Of a DNA stretch of 64,000 bases, positions 44,061 through 53,762 are shown piece after piece; the stretch's first letter is position 1, and each line of letters begins with the position of its first letter. Position numbers and translations under genes: made by a program. The stretch is from Clostridioides difficile (GTDB taxonomy: Bacteria; Bacillota; Clostridia; Peptostreptococcales; Peptostreptococcaceae): positions 2,170,001 to 2,234,000 of the forward strand of contig CP103804.1 in the NCBI GenBank assembly GCA_024919175.1. The letters are read 5' to 3'. Under the pieces are notes generated by a model. That model was not told the origin of the DNA and searched no databases. It saw only the letters and a list, made by a program, of their open reading frames with translations.

Positions 44061-45071
44061 ATGAAAACTGTAAAGGAGATTGCAGAGCTTACAAAAGTGA
44101 GTGTACGTACACTGCATTATTATGATGAAATAGGTTTGTTAAGACCAACTGAGACTACCGAATCTGGTTATAGATTATATGATGATACTGCATTAGATGC
44201 ATTATATCAAATACGAGTATTTAAAGTTTTAGGATTTACATTAAAGGATATAAGAGAAATAATACTGAATCATGATTTTGATAAGAATAGAGTTATTAAA
44301 TGTCAAAAGAAATTGTTACTTTTAAAAAGAAATTATTTAGATAATCTTATAACGAAAATAGAAGGTATTGAGAATAATGATAAACTCATAGATATTAAAC
44401 AATCAGATATGAATGAAATAGAATGGGAGTTAGTCTGGAATGAAATATATAAAAATAATAGAAATATAGAACAAGGTATTTTATCAACTGTTATAATGGC
44501 TAAGGATGTATTCAAGAAAAATAAAGTAAAAAAGGTATTAGATTTAGGCTGTGGAACAGGAAGGCATGCAATATATCTTGCAGAAAAAGGTTTTAGTGTT
44601 ACAGCGACAGATATTTCTAGTGTAGCTATTGAAATAACAAGAAATAAAGCAAAAAAAGCTGGAGTGAATATCACTACTTTATGTCATGATATTAGAGAGT
44701 TGCCCTTTAAGGATAATGTATTTGATGCAGTGCTATGTACTTGGGTAGCTGGACATGGAAAGTATGATGATGTAAAAAAACATACAAATGAGATGTTAAG
44801 AGTAACCAAATCTGGAGGTATTATTTTTTCTGATTATCAATCTAAAAATGATAGACATTTTGGTATTGGTGTAGAAATAGAAGAGGATACTTTTTTAGAA
44901 AATATGCCTAGAGAAGATAAAATACCACATCATTACTTTGATGAAAGTAAAATAATGAAGCTCTATACTGGTAATATGATAAAAGTAACTCCTTATACAT
45001 ACCCTTATTTAGATAATAGTAAAATCTCATCTGATGTGGAGTCATACATAGTTGTTTGTAAAAAGAGATAA
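44061..45071 (+). CDS. MerR regulator fused to SAM-dependent methyltransferase
   Basis: A 336-aa two-domain protein. Residues 1-70 are a MerR winged helix (TVKEIAELTKVSVRTLHYYDEIGLL, GYRLYDD) with the start of the dimerisation helix to about 120. Residues about 140-336 are a class I methyltransferase with motif I VLDLGCGTGRHA, acidic loop TATDIS and motif IV VLCTWVAGH. The C-terminal domain of MerR proteins usually senses a ligand; here an enzyme replaces it. It may methylate the compound that activates it. The start is ATG behind AAAGGGG. The VOC resistance-like gene follows 40 bp later and is probably co-transcribed. Confidence 0.85.
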   Translation: MKTVKEIAELTKVSVRTLHYYDEIGLLRPTETTESGYRLYDDTALDALYQIRVFKVLGFTLKDIREIILNHDFDKNRVIKCQKKLLLLKRNYLDNLITKIEGIENNDKLIDIKQSDMNEIEWELVWNEIYKNNRNIEQGILSTVIMAKDVFKKNKVKKVLDLGCGTGRHAIYLAEKGFSVTATDISSVAIEITRNKAKKAGVNITTLCHDIRELPFKDNVFDAVLCTWVAGHGKYDDVKKHTNEMLRVTKSGGIIFSDYQSKNDRHFGIGVEIEEDTFLENMPREDKIPHHYFDESKIMKLYTGNMIKVTPYTYPYLDNSKISSDVESYIVVCKKR

Positions 45072-45111
45072 ATTTGTTTAAAATTTATATTTTATAAAGG
45101 AGTTGGAATAT

Positions 45112-45555
45112 ATGAGATACGTACATACAAATATAATAGCAAGAGACTGGGAAAAGCTGTCTGAATTTTATAAAGATGTATTTGAATGCAGAAAAGTACC
45201 ACCACAAAGAAACCTAAAAGGTGAATGGTTGGATAGATTGACAGGGATAAAAGATGCTCATATTGAAGGTGTGCACTTAGCTTTACCTGGATATGATGAT
45301 TGTTTACCAACATTAGAAATATTTTCATATAATTTATATGGTGAAGTGCTTCAAAAAAATATAAATAATTATGGTTTTTCACACATCGCATTTGAAATTG
45401 AAAGTGTTGAAGAAACCCTAAATAAAATAAAAAGTGCAGGTGGAGGTCAAGTTGGAGAAATTGTTAAGACAAAATATCCTAATGGACAAGTTGCTACATT
45501 TGTATATGCAACAGATATAGAGGGAAATATTATTGAATTACAGAGCTGGAGTTAA
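45112..45555 (+). CDS. VOC family protein (glyoxalase/bleomycin-resistance fold)
   Basis: A 147-aa protein of the VOC superfamily, with paired beta-alpha-beta-beta-beta units. Metal-ligand positions are suggested by VHTNIIARDWEKLSEFYKDVF at the start, GVHLAL, HIAFEI and the final DIEGNIIELQSW, where Glu ligates metal in related enzymes. Members bind or cleave small molecules, including antibiotics. AAGGAG is correctly placed for ATG 45112; TTG 45103 is rejected. Coupled to the MerR-methyltransferase fusion. Confidence 0.82.
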   Translation: MRYVHTNIIARDWEKLSEFYKDVFECRKVPPQRNLKGEWLDRLTGIKDAHIEGVHLALPGYDDCLPTLEIFSYNLYGEVLQKNINNYGFSHIAFEIESVEETLNKIKSAGGGQVGEIVKTKYPNGQVATFVYATDIEGNIIELQSWS

Positions 45556-45598
45556 ATAATAACACAAACAAATTTTTATTTATATTACAAAAAATTTA

Positions 45599-45658
45599 AA
45601 AAGGTGTTATTAAAATATATAATTAGACATATCTATTATGTATTGATAACACTTTTTT
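45599..45658 (+). terminator. Terminator after VOC gene
   Basis: AAAGGTGTTAT pairs with ATAACACTTT (one unpaired G) across about 36 nt, followed by TTTTTT. Confidence 0.6.
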
Positions 45659-45663
45659 AATAA

Positions 45664-45735
45664 ATTGGTCATCCTGCAATTTTATCAAATGGTCTTGCTT
45701 TCTTAAAAATAGATAAAGGTTTTCTTAAGAAGTAA
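45664..45735 (+). pseudogene. C-terminal relic of a duplicated alpha/beta hydrolase
   Basis: In frame with stop TAA at 45733, the DNA encodes GHPAILSNGLAFLKIDKGFLKK. This corresponds to the last 22 residues of the hydrolase at 43122 (GHPAILSNGLIFSNVAKKFLKE). The frame is closed by a stop just before it, so only the tail survives. Downstream DNA (TTTATCAAATATA near 45840) also resembles DNA after the intact gene (near 43960), which supports decay of a duplicated segment. Confidence 0.75.
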
Positions 45736-45862
45736 TTTAAAAGGTTTTTGTATATAATAATGAATAACAAACAATGGAAGAGAGACTTATAAAAAATAAC
45801 AAACATTGTTTAAAAAGGATACTTGAGTATCTCATAGAATTTATCAAATATACTTTTAAACG

Positions 45863-46720
45863 CTAAATCAATTGACATAGCTTTTCTAATGAGGCAGATT
45901 TATACTTATCTTTATTTATTACTACAGTAATATCATTAAAAAGTTTAAAATCAGGAATAAATATTTGTATAAGGTTTCCTTTTTCTATTTCTTGATTAAC
46001 TAGAATTTTAGGAAGAATTGAAACACCTAAACTATTTTTAGTAGCTTCTATTAGGGATTGTGAATCTACACTTTCCCAGCTTGCATGTACTTTGTAACCT
46101 TGCAAGGTTACTGCGGATTCAAAAGTTTCGCGTACAGCACTTCCTCTTTCCCGTAATAGTAAATCCATACCCAACAGTTGAGATAAACTTAACTCGGCAG
46201 CACTGCAATAGTTTGGTGAAGATACAATACATAATTCATAAGAAGAAAATTTTCTGATTTCTAATGAGCCCTGTATGATTTTACCTTCAATAAAAGCTAT
46301 ATCAACCTTTCCTTGTTTCAATAATTTTAATGCTTTTAATGCACTATGAACTTCAACATTAATCTTAGTATTTGGAGATATTTCTTGAAATCTCTTTATT
46401 AACTGAGGAAGCCATATTTGAGCAAATGTAATACAAGAAGCAATATGTATGGGAGTTTCATACTCTAAGTTTTTAATCCTTGATTCAACATTTTCTAAAT
46501 TTTCAAGTATTGGTAAAATTTCTTGTAAAAGAAGTTCTCCAGTTTTTGTTAATTTAACACTTTTATGTAATCGCTCAAATAATTTGGTTTCAGCTTCATT
46601 CTCAAGTTCTCTTATTGCATGGGAAACTGCTGATTGTGTAATAAATAAATTATTTGCAGCTTTAGTAAAATTTTCTACTTTTGCAACTTCTCTAAAAATA
46701 ATGCAATGTTTAAAATTCAT
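45863..46720 (-). CDS. LysR family transcriptional regulator
   Basis: A 285-aa LysR-type regulator. The N-terminal helix-turn-helix is FTKAANNLFITQSAVSHAIRELE, followed by a linker helix and a substrate-binding domain beginning IHIASCITFAQIWLPQLI. It is divergent from the chromate transporter pair, with 113 bp between the start codons and a T-N11-A palindrome between them. It probably activates that pair and represses itself. Confidence 0.9.
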   Translation of the reverse strand: MNFKHCIIFREVAKVENFTKAANNLFITQSAVSHAIRELENEAETKLFERLHKSVKLTKTGELLLQEILPILENLENVESRIKNLEYETPIHIASCITFAQIWLPQLIKRFQEISPNTKINVEVHSALKALKLLKQGKVDIAFIEGKIIQGSLEIRKFSSYELCIVSSPNYCSAAELSLSQLLGMDLLLRERGSAVRETFESAVTLQGYKVHASWESVDSQSLIEATKNSLGVSILPKILVNQEIEKGNLIQIFIPDFKLFNDITVVINKDKYKSASLEKLCQLI

Positions 46721-46738
46721 AATCAGACTCCTTTACTC

Positions 46739-46753
46739 ATGAATTAAATTCAT
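46739..46753. promoter_or_regulatory. LysR-box ATGAATTAAATTCAT
   Basis: A 7-1-7 perfect inverted repeat with the T-N11-A form, located 19 bp before the LysR start and 81 bp before the chromate transporter start. Confidence 0.55.
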
Positions 46754-46833
46754 GTCTGCAACAATATTTTATCATTTTACAAATAGCAGTACAACATTTA
46801 TAATATGTCCATGTGCACATAGAAAGGAATGTT

Positions 46834-47406
46834 ATGAAAAAAAATCTTAGATTGTATTTATGGCTTTGCTATATAAATTTATTTATAAGTGCCTTTACTT
46901 TTGGTGGAGGGTATGTTGTTGTTCCTATGATAAAAAAGTACTATGTTGTGGATAAAAAAATATTTAGTGAGTCAGAGCTTATGGAAATGGCTACAATTGC
47001 TCAATCTTCGCCTGGAGCAATTGCAATCAACTTAAGTATTTTAGCAGGTAAAAGAACAGCTGGATTTATAGGAGTAGCTATCAGTTGTATTTGTTCAATT
47101 ATCCCTCCTATAGTAATTTTAGGACTTGTTTCAAGGTGGTATGTTGCGTTTTCTTCAAATATTTATATAATTGCAATCTTAAAAGGTATGCAAGCATGTG
47201 TTGCTGCATTGATTGTAGATTTGACTATAGATATGTATAAAATGATTCTTAATGAAAAATCAATGCTATTAAATCTATTAGTACCATTTTCATTTATTGC
47301 TTGTACTTTCTTTAAAATTAATGTAATATTTGTATTACTTTTAAGCTGTTTGATTTGCTTATTTAATATATATATTCAACTTCGAAAAAAGGAGGAGAGT
47401 ATATGA
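46834..47406 (+). CDS. Chromate transporter family protein, first half
   Basis: A 190-aa membrane protein with a single CHR domain (PF02417): FTFGGGYVVVPMI near the N-terminus and AQSSPGAIAINLSI, plus about five to six helices. ATG 46834 follows AGAAAGGA. It overlaps the next gene by ATGA. Short CHR proteins occur as adjacent pairs that act together. Chromate is the named substrate in model systems; here the natural anion is uncertain. Confidence 0.9.
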   Translation: MKKNLRLYLWLCYINLFISAFTFGGGYVVVPMIKKYYVVDKKIFSESELMEMATIAQSSPGAIAINLSILAGKRTAGFIGVAISCICSIIPPIVILGLVSRWYVAFSSNIYIIAILKGMQACVAALIVDLTIDMYKMILNEKSMLLNLLVPFSFIACTFFKINVIFVLLLSCLICLFNIYIQLRKKEESI

Positions 47407-47963
47407 TTATAAAGTTATTTTTTACGTTTTTGAAAATAGGAATGTTTAGTATTGGTGGTGGTTATGCTATTATTCCACTTATACAGGAACAGGTAGTTTT
47501 TAAGCAAGGATGGATAACAGAAAAGGTATTTACTGATATTATTACAATTTCTCAAATGACTCCTGGACCATTAGCAGTTAATACTTCTACCTTTGTTGGT
47601 ATGCAAGTGGCAGGAGTTGAGGGTGCTATATCAGCAACAGTTGGTTGTATAATATCGGGAATAATTATTTCTATATTTTTATATGAATTTTTTAAAAAAT
47701 ATAAGAGTTCGAAATTTGTTTTTGAAATTTTAAATGGACTAAAAGCATCATCTTTAGGATTAATCATTTCAGCAGGATTTACAATTATATTGTTGACATT
47801 TTTTGGAACTTCAAATTATTATAATACCAATATTTTCAAAAATATAGATATTGTAGCTGTTATTTTATTTTGCTGTTCACTATACTGTTTACGAAAATAT
47901 AAGATTGGACCTATACTTATGATGGTATTATGTGGATTGTTTGGATTAATTGTATATTTGTAA
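47403..47963 (+). CDS. Chromate transporter family protein, second half
   Basis: A 186-aa CHR-domain membrane protein, a paralogue of the preceding gene with MFSIGGGYAIIPLI and SQMTPGPLAVN as the matching motifs. About six helices. The four-base overlap with the first gene implies coupled synthesis. Together they equal one long two-domain ChrA. The divergent LysR gene is the probable regulator. Confidence 0.9.
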   Translation: MIIKLFFTFLKIGMFSIGGGYAIIPLIQEQVVFKQGWITEKVFTDIITISQMTPGPLAVNTSTFVGMQVAGVEGAISATVGCIISGIIISIFLYEFFKKYKSSKFVFEILNGLKASSLGLIISAGFTIILLTFFGTSNYYNTNIFKNIDIVAVILFCCSLYCLRKYKIGPILMMVLCGLFGLIVYL

Positions 47964-48021
47964 AAGAGATTAATAGATAAGTAAAGAAGGGTTAACATAT
48001 GTATAAAGTTTAAGATATTAT

Positions 48022-48050
48022 GGAGTCTCCTATATTTTAGGAAACTCCTG
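48022..48050. terminator. Hairpin between convergent chromate and SNF2 genes
   Basis: GGAGTCTCCTA with TAGGAAACTCC, one mismatch. The T-run is weak (TGTTT), so termination is plausible but not certain. Confidence 0.45.
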
Positions 48051-48102
48051 TTTATCAACTATAGATAACATAGTAGCATTTTATTTATCATATATATCAC
48101 TT

Positions 48103-51100
48103 TCAACTAAATAAGTCCATTATCTCATTATCAGATAGACTTCTTAATACACCTTCATTAGAAAGCTCTCCATTTATAAATTGATTTATAAGCTCTTTTT
48201 TACTTTCTTGTAATTTTATTATCTTTTCTTCTATAGTGCCTTTAGCAATTAACTTTATAACTTGTACTACATTTTTTTGACCAAATCTATGAGCTCTGTC
48301 ACTAGCTTGATTTTCTACTGATGGATTCCACCATGGGTCAAAGTGAATTACGATATCAGCAGTTGTAAGATTTAACCCTGTACCACCTGCCTTTAAAGAT
48401 ATTAAAAAAACTTTTTTTTCAGTACTCTTATTAAATTCATCTACAAGTTCAAGCCTTTCTTTAGCATTAGTTTTACCATCTATATAGTGATATGCAATTT
48501 TACACTTATCGAGTTCCTTGCCTATATTTTTAAGGACAGATGTAAATTGTGAAAATAATAATATCTTGTGATTTTCATTTATACTATCTCTAAGTATTTC
48601 TAGACATGTTTCTATTTTTGAACTTTTTTTATTATAATCTTTTACCACTATACTTGGGTCTAAACAAAGCTGTCTTAGTTTAGTTAAATAAGAGAAAATA
48701 ACTATTTTATCTTTCTTAAGATTCTTATCTTTCATTTTATCTTGTATATCTTTTGCATATACACTATATATTTTTTTCTGTTCCTTATTTAATTCAACAA
48801 AAAAGTTTTTCTCAATCTTATCTGGAAGCTCTTTCATGACTTCTTTTTTACTTCTTCTAAGAATAAAAGGCTTTATAAGTCTTTTTAAATTCTCAACATT
48901 ATCTTCTTTATTTATAAATAACTCTTGAAATTTTCCTCTACTATATAAATATCCAGGCATTATAAAGTCAAATATTGACCATAACTCTATTAAATTATTT
49001 TCCATAGGTGTGCCAGTAAGTGCAAATTTGTTTTTGGCATTTATATTTTTTACAGCTTCTGTTACTAAAGCCACTGGATTTTTAATGTTTTGAGCCTCAT
49101 CTATTACACAATAATCAAAAACTATTTCGCTATATTTTTCTAGGTCATTTCTAAGAGTACCATATGTTGTAAGAATTACATTAAAATCATTTATTTCTTT
49201 AAAACATTTTTCTCTATCTTTTTTATTTCCATGTATCAATAGAACTTTTATATCTGGAGCAAATTTTTCAAATTCATTTTTCCAATTATAGATAAGTGAT
49301 GTTGGTGTAACAATAATACTTTTTTTATTGGATAAGGATAATAAAAATGTGATAGTTTGTATTGTTTTTCCCAGCCCCATTTCATCAGCTAATATACCAC
49401 CAAATTTATAAAAATCTAAAACTTTAAACCAATTAAAGCCATTTATTTGATAGTCACGTAGATTTGCTTTTAAATTACTTGGAATCTCTGGAATTATAGC
49501 ATTAAAGTTTCTAAACTTTTCACATGTATTTTCTAATTCTTTTTCACCATTTATAAACTTTAAGTTTTTACCCTTTATCATTTCATTTATATATAGAGCT
49601 TTATTATTATGAATTTTATTATCTTTTGATTTGTCAATTACATCTAAATTTTCAACCAGTTCAAAAAAATCTTTAGTTTCTTTTTCTGATAAATCTATAA
49701 AACTTCCATCTTTTAGTTTGTAAAAAGTACGTTTTTCTTGAAGAGCTTTTAGAATATCTTTGTACTCTTTTGGATTTATATCAGATATATTAAAATTAAA
49801 TTCTAGATAATTTTGATTAGTTTGATTAATAGAAGCTTGAATTGATGAAGAATTATATATTTTCTTCAATTTAAACTTCTCAGAATAATAGATATCTCCA
49901 AATTCCTTTAAATATTCTAACTGTAAATCTAAAAATGTAAATAGGTCATAGTCATTTCCTTTAAATGTATATCTGTTATTTTCTTTTGCAAATTGCGAAG
50001 AAAGCATTTCATTTTCAATTTTAGCCTCCTTTTGTATATTGGGAAGTATAAATTTTTTACCATCTTCATCATCATAGATATACTTTATGTCACAACATAC
50101 ATTTCCATTAATTATATCAAAGTAAAACTCTGTTTCAAAATCGTTTGCGATATTATTTTTTATGTTTTCATCCAAATAAACTTCTTTGGATATCGACTTT
50201 AATTTAGGTACTAATAATCCTAAAACATCTTTTGAGTCTTCTTTATCAAATTTTAATTCCTTCGACTTTGATAATATTTGATAGATTTTTGAATAATCTC
50301 GAGAATTTTTATGAGACAATAAGTAGAGATTATTATCATATAAAAGTACATCATTTTTTCTAGTAAGTGGAACTGGTAGTAAGTCCTTGGAAGATAAGAC
50401 AATTTTATCTTCTATATTATTAAAATTAAATTTTATTGGTAAAATATCACTTAATACTTTTGGATGATATTCTTCCTTAGAAAAAATAAGAGTAAAATCC
50501 TTGTGTTTAAGAGCATCTAAAAATTGTTTTAGAGAACTCATATTTATTTCCATGAACTTTTTTGAGTATGACGAAGAAAAATTATATGAAAGATTTGTGC
50601 CATATTCTTCTATCATATCTATCAACTTCTCATCTTCATCAGCAAAATAATGAATGTTAGGATTATAAATAAATTTTTTTCCGAACTCCAATTCATATCC
50701 ATTGAGTTTTGAATATGCAAATTCAGTAATATTTTTTAAAACATACATTTTATCGATTCCAATTTTAAACTCAGCAATTGCTTTATTTGAGTCAATGCTT
50801 AATAATACATCTAAATTGACCCTTTCTTTTTTAGTATCATTTAAAAAAGAAAGTAGTTGTTTACTTAAATCCAAACTGACTTTAGAATCAGTATTAGAAA
50901 GTTTATCCTTATCATCATCTAATATTTCTATTAGAACAGGAGGAATGTCATTTTTACTTTTTATTTGCTTTAGGCTTTTTATTACTATAGCAACTAGATG
51001 TTTACATATAAAGATGCTTCGACTTGTAATATTTGATTGACAATCAACACAGCTACAGTCACTTTCAATTATTTTAAAGTGTTTTATATCTATTGTTATT

Positions 51101-51300
51101 GAATTAAAATAAAAGCTATAATTATCCTCAGAATTGACTCCACCACGAAATGTTAGCAAGTTATTTTGTAAGTCATCAATATCAATATCTATATAATCAA
51201 CTAGTTGATTATTATAGTATTTTATACCTCTTGACCATCTTGATGGTTCTGTATTTCTTTTGATTAATTTATATATCATATCTATTTTCATCTTATTCAC
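48103..51300 (-). CDS. SNF2 helicase with N-terminal SWIM zinc finger
   Basis: A 1065-aa Swi2/Snf2 ATPase. A SWIM finger (CSCVDCQ...CKHLVAIVI, residues about 78-105) opens the protein and suggests nucleic-acid or protein binding. A long middle part of unknown fold (SNF2-associated) follows. The ATPase has motif I ADEMGLGKT near residue 638, motif II DEAQ and C-terminal lobe GGTGLNLTTADIVI with DRAHRFGQ. This architecture is common in Firmicutes as a conserved chromosomal protein (YwqA-like). Its role is unclear; transcription recycling and phage defence have been proposed for relatives. Monocistronic. Confidence 0.9.
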   Translation of the reverse strand: MNKMKIDMIYKLIKRNTEPSRWSRGIKYYNNQLVDYIDIDIDDLQNNLLTFRGGVNSEDNYSFYFNSITIDIKHFKIIESDCSCVDCQSNITSRSIFICKHLVAIVIKSLKQIKSKNDIPPVLIEILDDDKDKLSNTDSKVSLDLSKQLLSFLNDTKKERVNLDVLLSIDSNKAIAEFKIGIDKMYVLKNITEFAYSKLNGYELEFGKKFIYNPNIHYFADEDEKLIDMIEEYGTNLSYNFSSSYSKKFMEINMSSLKQFLDALKHKDFTLIFSKEEYHPKVLSDILPIKFNFNNIEDKIVLSSKDLLPVPLTRKNDVLLYDNNLYLLSHKNSRDYSKIYQILSKSKELKFDKEDSKDVLGLLVPKLKSISKEVYLDENIKNNIANDFETEFYFDIINGNVCCDIKYIYDDEDGKKFILPNIQKEAKIENEMLSSQFAKENNRYTFKGNDYDLFTFLDLQLEYLKEFGDIYYSEKFKLKKIYNSSSIQASINQTNQNYLEFNFNISDINPKEYKDILKALQEKRTFYKLKDGSFIDLSEKETKDFFELVENLDVIDKSKDNKIHNNKALYINEMIKGKNLKFINGEKELENTCEKFRNFNAIIPEIPSNLKANLRDYQINGFNWFKVLDFYKFGGILADEMGLGKTIQTITFLLSLSNKKSIIVTPTSLIYNWKNEFEKFAPDIKVLLIHGNKKDREKCFKEINDFNVILTTYGTLRNDLEKYSEIVFDYCVIDEAQNIKNPVALVTEAVKNINAKNKFALTGTPMENNLIELWSIFDFIMPGYLYSRGKFQELFINKEDNVENLKRLIKPFILRRSKKEVMKELPDKIEKNFFVELNKEQKKIYSVYAKDIQDKMKDKNLKKDKIVIFSYLTKLRQLCLDPSIVVKDYNKKSSKIETCLEILRDSINENHKILLFSQFTSVLKNIGKELDKCKIAYHYIDGKTNAKERLELVDEFNKSTEKKVFLISLKAGGTGLNLTTADIVIHFDPWWNPSVENQASDRAHRFGQKNVVQVIKLIAKGTIEEKIIKLQESKKELINQFINGELSNEGVLRSLSDNEIMDLFS

Positions 51301-51307
51301 CTTACCT

Positions 51308-51359
51308 CACTGTATATATTATAATCTAAATCTATTCAATTTACACTCTAAATACAGTG
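51308..51359. promoter_or_regulatory. Inverted 8-mers around the SNF2 promoter region
   Basis: CACTGTAT (51308-51315) and ATACAGTG (51352-51359) flank a TATAAT-type box on the minus strand. No other feature is seen in 51360-51610 besides weak tandem AGAATGTATAA repeats. Confidence 0.35.
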
Positions 51360-51627
51360 TTTAAATTAAAGCATATGTAAATAGTTTTTATCTATTGCGA
51401 AATATACATAAATAACAATTTGCTATTAGATTTTTATTGTAATATCCTGTAAACTAGGAGTGAAAAATAATGATTTAAGTAGTTTATTAATGTATATAAA
51501 ATTTAATTATTAAAAACATAGTTTAAAGTAAGAGAATGTATAAAATTAAAAATATGATATTTAAATTAAAAGAATGTATAATAATTATAATGCTTTATAT
51601 TTATCATTGGGAAAGGAAAATATTGAT

Positions 51628-53748
51628 ATGGATAGTTATAAATTGATTAAGGCCAAAATACCATGCAAAGAGACAGGAATAGAAATAAAGAGGACCTTAT
51701 GTGATATTTGTTCTCCAGGAATTCATTGTGGAATTGATGCATATGTCAAAGATGGCAAAGTAATAAAAATAGAAGGTACAAAAGAGCATCCAATGAATAA
51801 AGGGTTGTTATGTACAAAAGGTCTTTGTAATAGAGAATATATGTATAGAGAAGATAGAATAAAAACACCACTTAAGAGGATTGGAAAAAGAGGTGAAGGA
51901 AAATTTAAGCCAATATCATGGGAAGAAGCTTATAGTGAAATAGGGGAAAAATTAAACAAAATAAAAGACGAATATGGAGCAAAACATGTAGCATTTTTTA
52001 CAGGTTATGGAAAGTGGTATAGACCGTTTTTACAAAGGTTTGCATCTTCATTTGGTTCTCCTAATTATGGTACAGAATCAAGCTCCTGTTCAACATCAGC
52101 ACAAATGGCTGGAAATGTTGCAACTGGAAGAAATTTTACAATGCAGGATATGGAAAATGCAAAGACTTATTTAGGCTGGGGATTTAATCCATACTACTCT
52201 AAATTTTTAAATAGTGTAAATCTAAGTAAGCTAAAAGAAAAAGGTTTAAACTTTATAATTGTAGACCCTAGAATAACACCAACAACTCAAAAAATAGCAG
52301 ATTTACATTTAAGAGTTAAGCCTGGTACTGATGGAGCCTTAGCCCTTGGAATGGCTAATTTATTTATAGAAAAAGATTTGATAGATAAAGAATACATAAA
52401 AAAACATGTACATGGATTTGATGAATATAAGGAATATGTAAAATTATTTGATTTAGAGACTGTCAGCAAAATTACAGGAGTCTCTAAAGCTGATATAGTA
52501 AAAGCTGTAGAGATGTTATCACAAGGTCCATTTTGTATAAATGAAAGTGCGGCTCCAGTAGTTCATCATCAAAATGGATTTCAAAATTATAGAGCAATGA
52601 TGTCTCTATCTGCTATAACAGGTAACTATGATAAAATTGGGGGTAATATACCAAAACAAGATTATTTTGCTGGTAAGGTAGGTGGATTTCAAACATTAGA
52701 AAAGGAGTTTGTAAAAGAAGCTCTACCTAAAAATATAAATGAAAGGATTGGTGGGGAACGATTTCCTCTTTGGAATGAAATGGTCACTCAGTTTCAAGCT
52801 ATGGATTTAACTCGACAAATAGAAGAAAAGACACCTTATGAAATAAAAGCATTATTTTGTCATGGTATAAATGTTAGGATGTTTCCTAATTCAGGTAGGC
52901 TTTTTAATGCATTAAGCACTGTAGATTTTTTTGTCAATATAGATTTATTTATGACAGATGCATCAAAATATGCAGATATACTTTTACCTGCATGTACATC
53001 TTTTGAAAGAGAAGAATGTAAGAGTTATCCAGGTGGATATATTACATATACTGAAAAAGTAATTGATACATTATATGATTCAAAATCAGATGTAGAAATA
53101 CTTTCTGACTTAGCAAATGTTATGGACATAGATGATGATTTGCTAAAATCAGGTTATGAAGCAAGTATAAGACATATGTTTAAGGAAACCTGTGTAGATG
53201 TAGATGAGCTTAAGGAAAGTGATTTACCACTGAAATGTAAAGATTTTAAACCATATGAAGTAGGTTCATATACAAGAGAAGGATATGATACTAATACATC
53301 CAAGTTTGAATTAAAATCTACAATTATTGATAAATATAAAGCTTTTGGATTAGATTCATTACCAACATATAAAGAATTTAATGATGATATATATGAGTAT
53401 GATTACCTATTAACATCAGGGGCAAGAATTCCAAATGCATTACACTCAAGACTTCATGATGTTAAGTTTTCAAGAATATTAAAAAATGAAGCTAGTTGTG
53501 ACATTTCTAGTCTAGATGCAAAAGACTTAGGTATTAATAATGGAGATTATATAAAAATAACTACTAAAATAGGAAGTTTGAATGTAAAGGCCAATATTAC
53601 TGATAGAGTTTTATATAAAAATATACATATGTATCATGGATATAGAGAAGCTGATGTAAATAGTATCATCTGTGATAATTTTGATCCTTATAGTGGATTC
53701 CCTGCATATAGAAGTTGTAAGTGTAAGATTGAAAAAGTGAATAAATAA
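51628..53748 (+). CDS. Molybdopterin (Mo/W) oxidoreductase, catalytic subunit
   Basis: A 706-aa DMSO-reductase-superfamily enzyme. The N-terminal [4Fe-4S] motif is C-x2-C-x5-C-x27-C (CDICSPGIHC...LLC), longer by two residues at the third Cys than usual. The pterin-binding domains carry GYGKWYRPF, IIVDPRITPT, RVKPGTDGALALG and a probable metal ligand Cys in ESSSCSTSAQMA. The C-terminal domain has GARIPNALHSR and NNGDYI-type loops. No Tat signal, so it is cytosolic. The start ATG 51628 follows GAAAGGA; ATG 51574 lacks a site. It pairs with the four-cluster Fe-S protein downstream. The substrate is unknown. Confidence 0.85.
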   Translation: MDSYKLIKAKIPCKETGIEIKRTLCDICSPGIHCGIDAYVKDGKVIKIEGTKEHPMNKGLLCTKGLCNREYMYREDRIKTPLKRIGKRGEGKFKPISWEEAYSEIGEKLNKIKDEYGAKHVAFFTGYGKWYRPFLQRFASSFGSPNYGTESSSCSTSAQMAGNVATGRNFTMQDMENAKTYLGWGFNPYYSKFLNSVNLSKLKEKGLNFIIVDPRITPTTQKIADLHLRVKPGTDGALALGMANLFIEKDLIDKEYIKKHVHGFDEYKEYVKLFDLETVSKITGVSKADIVKAVEMLSQGPFCINESAAPVVHHQNGFQNYRAMMSLSAITGNYDKIGGNIPKQDYFAGKVGGFQTLEKEFVKEALPKNINERIGGERFPLWNEMVTQFQAMDLTRQIEEKTPYEIKALFCHGINVRMFPNSGRLFNALSTVDFFVNIDLFMTDASKYADILLPACTSFEREECKSYPGGYITYTEKVIDTLYDSKSDVEILSDLANVMDIDDDLLKSGYEASIRHMFKETCVDVDELKESDLPLKCKDFKPYEVGSYTREGYDTNTSKFELKSTIIDKYKAFGLDSLPTYKEFNDDIYEYDYLLTSGARIPNALHSRLHDVKFSRILKNEASCDISSLDAKDLGINNGDYIKITTKIGSLNVKANITDRVLYKNIHMYHGYREADVNSIICDNFDPYSGFPAYRSCKCKIEKVNK

Positions 53749-53762
53749 TTGGGGGGGATATA

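Noticed and set aside
48103..51300. SNF2 helicase as part of a defence system such as DISARM
   Set aside because: No methyltransferase, DUF1998 or phospholipase D gene is adjacent, and the SWIM-SNF2 form is a common core-genome protein.
51574..51627. Longer N-terminus of the Mo oxidoreductase from ATG 51574
   Set aside because: There is no ribosome-binding site, and the 18 extra residues show no homologous pattern.
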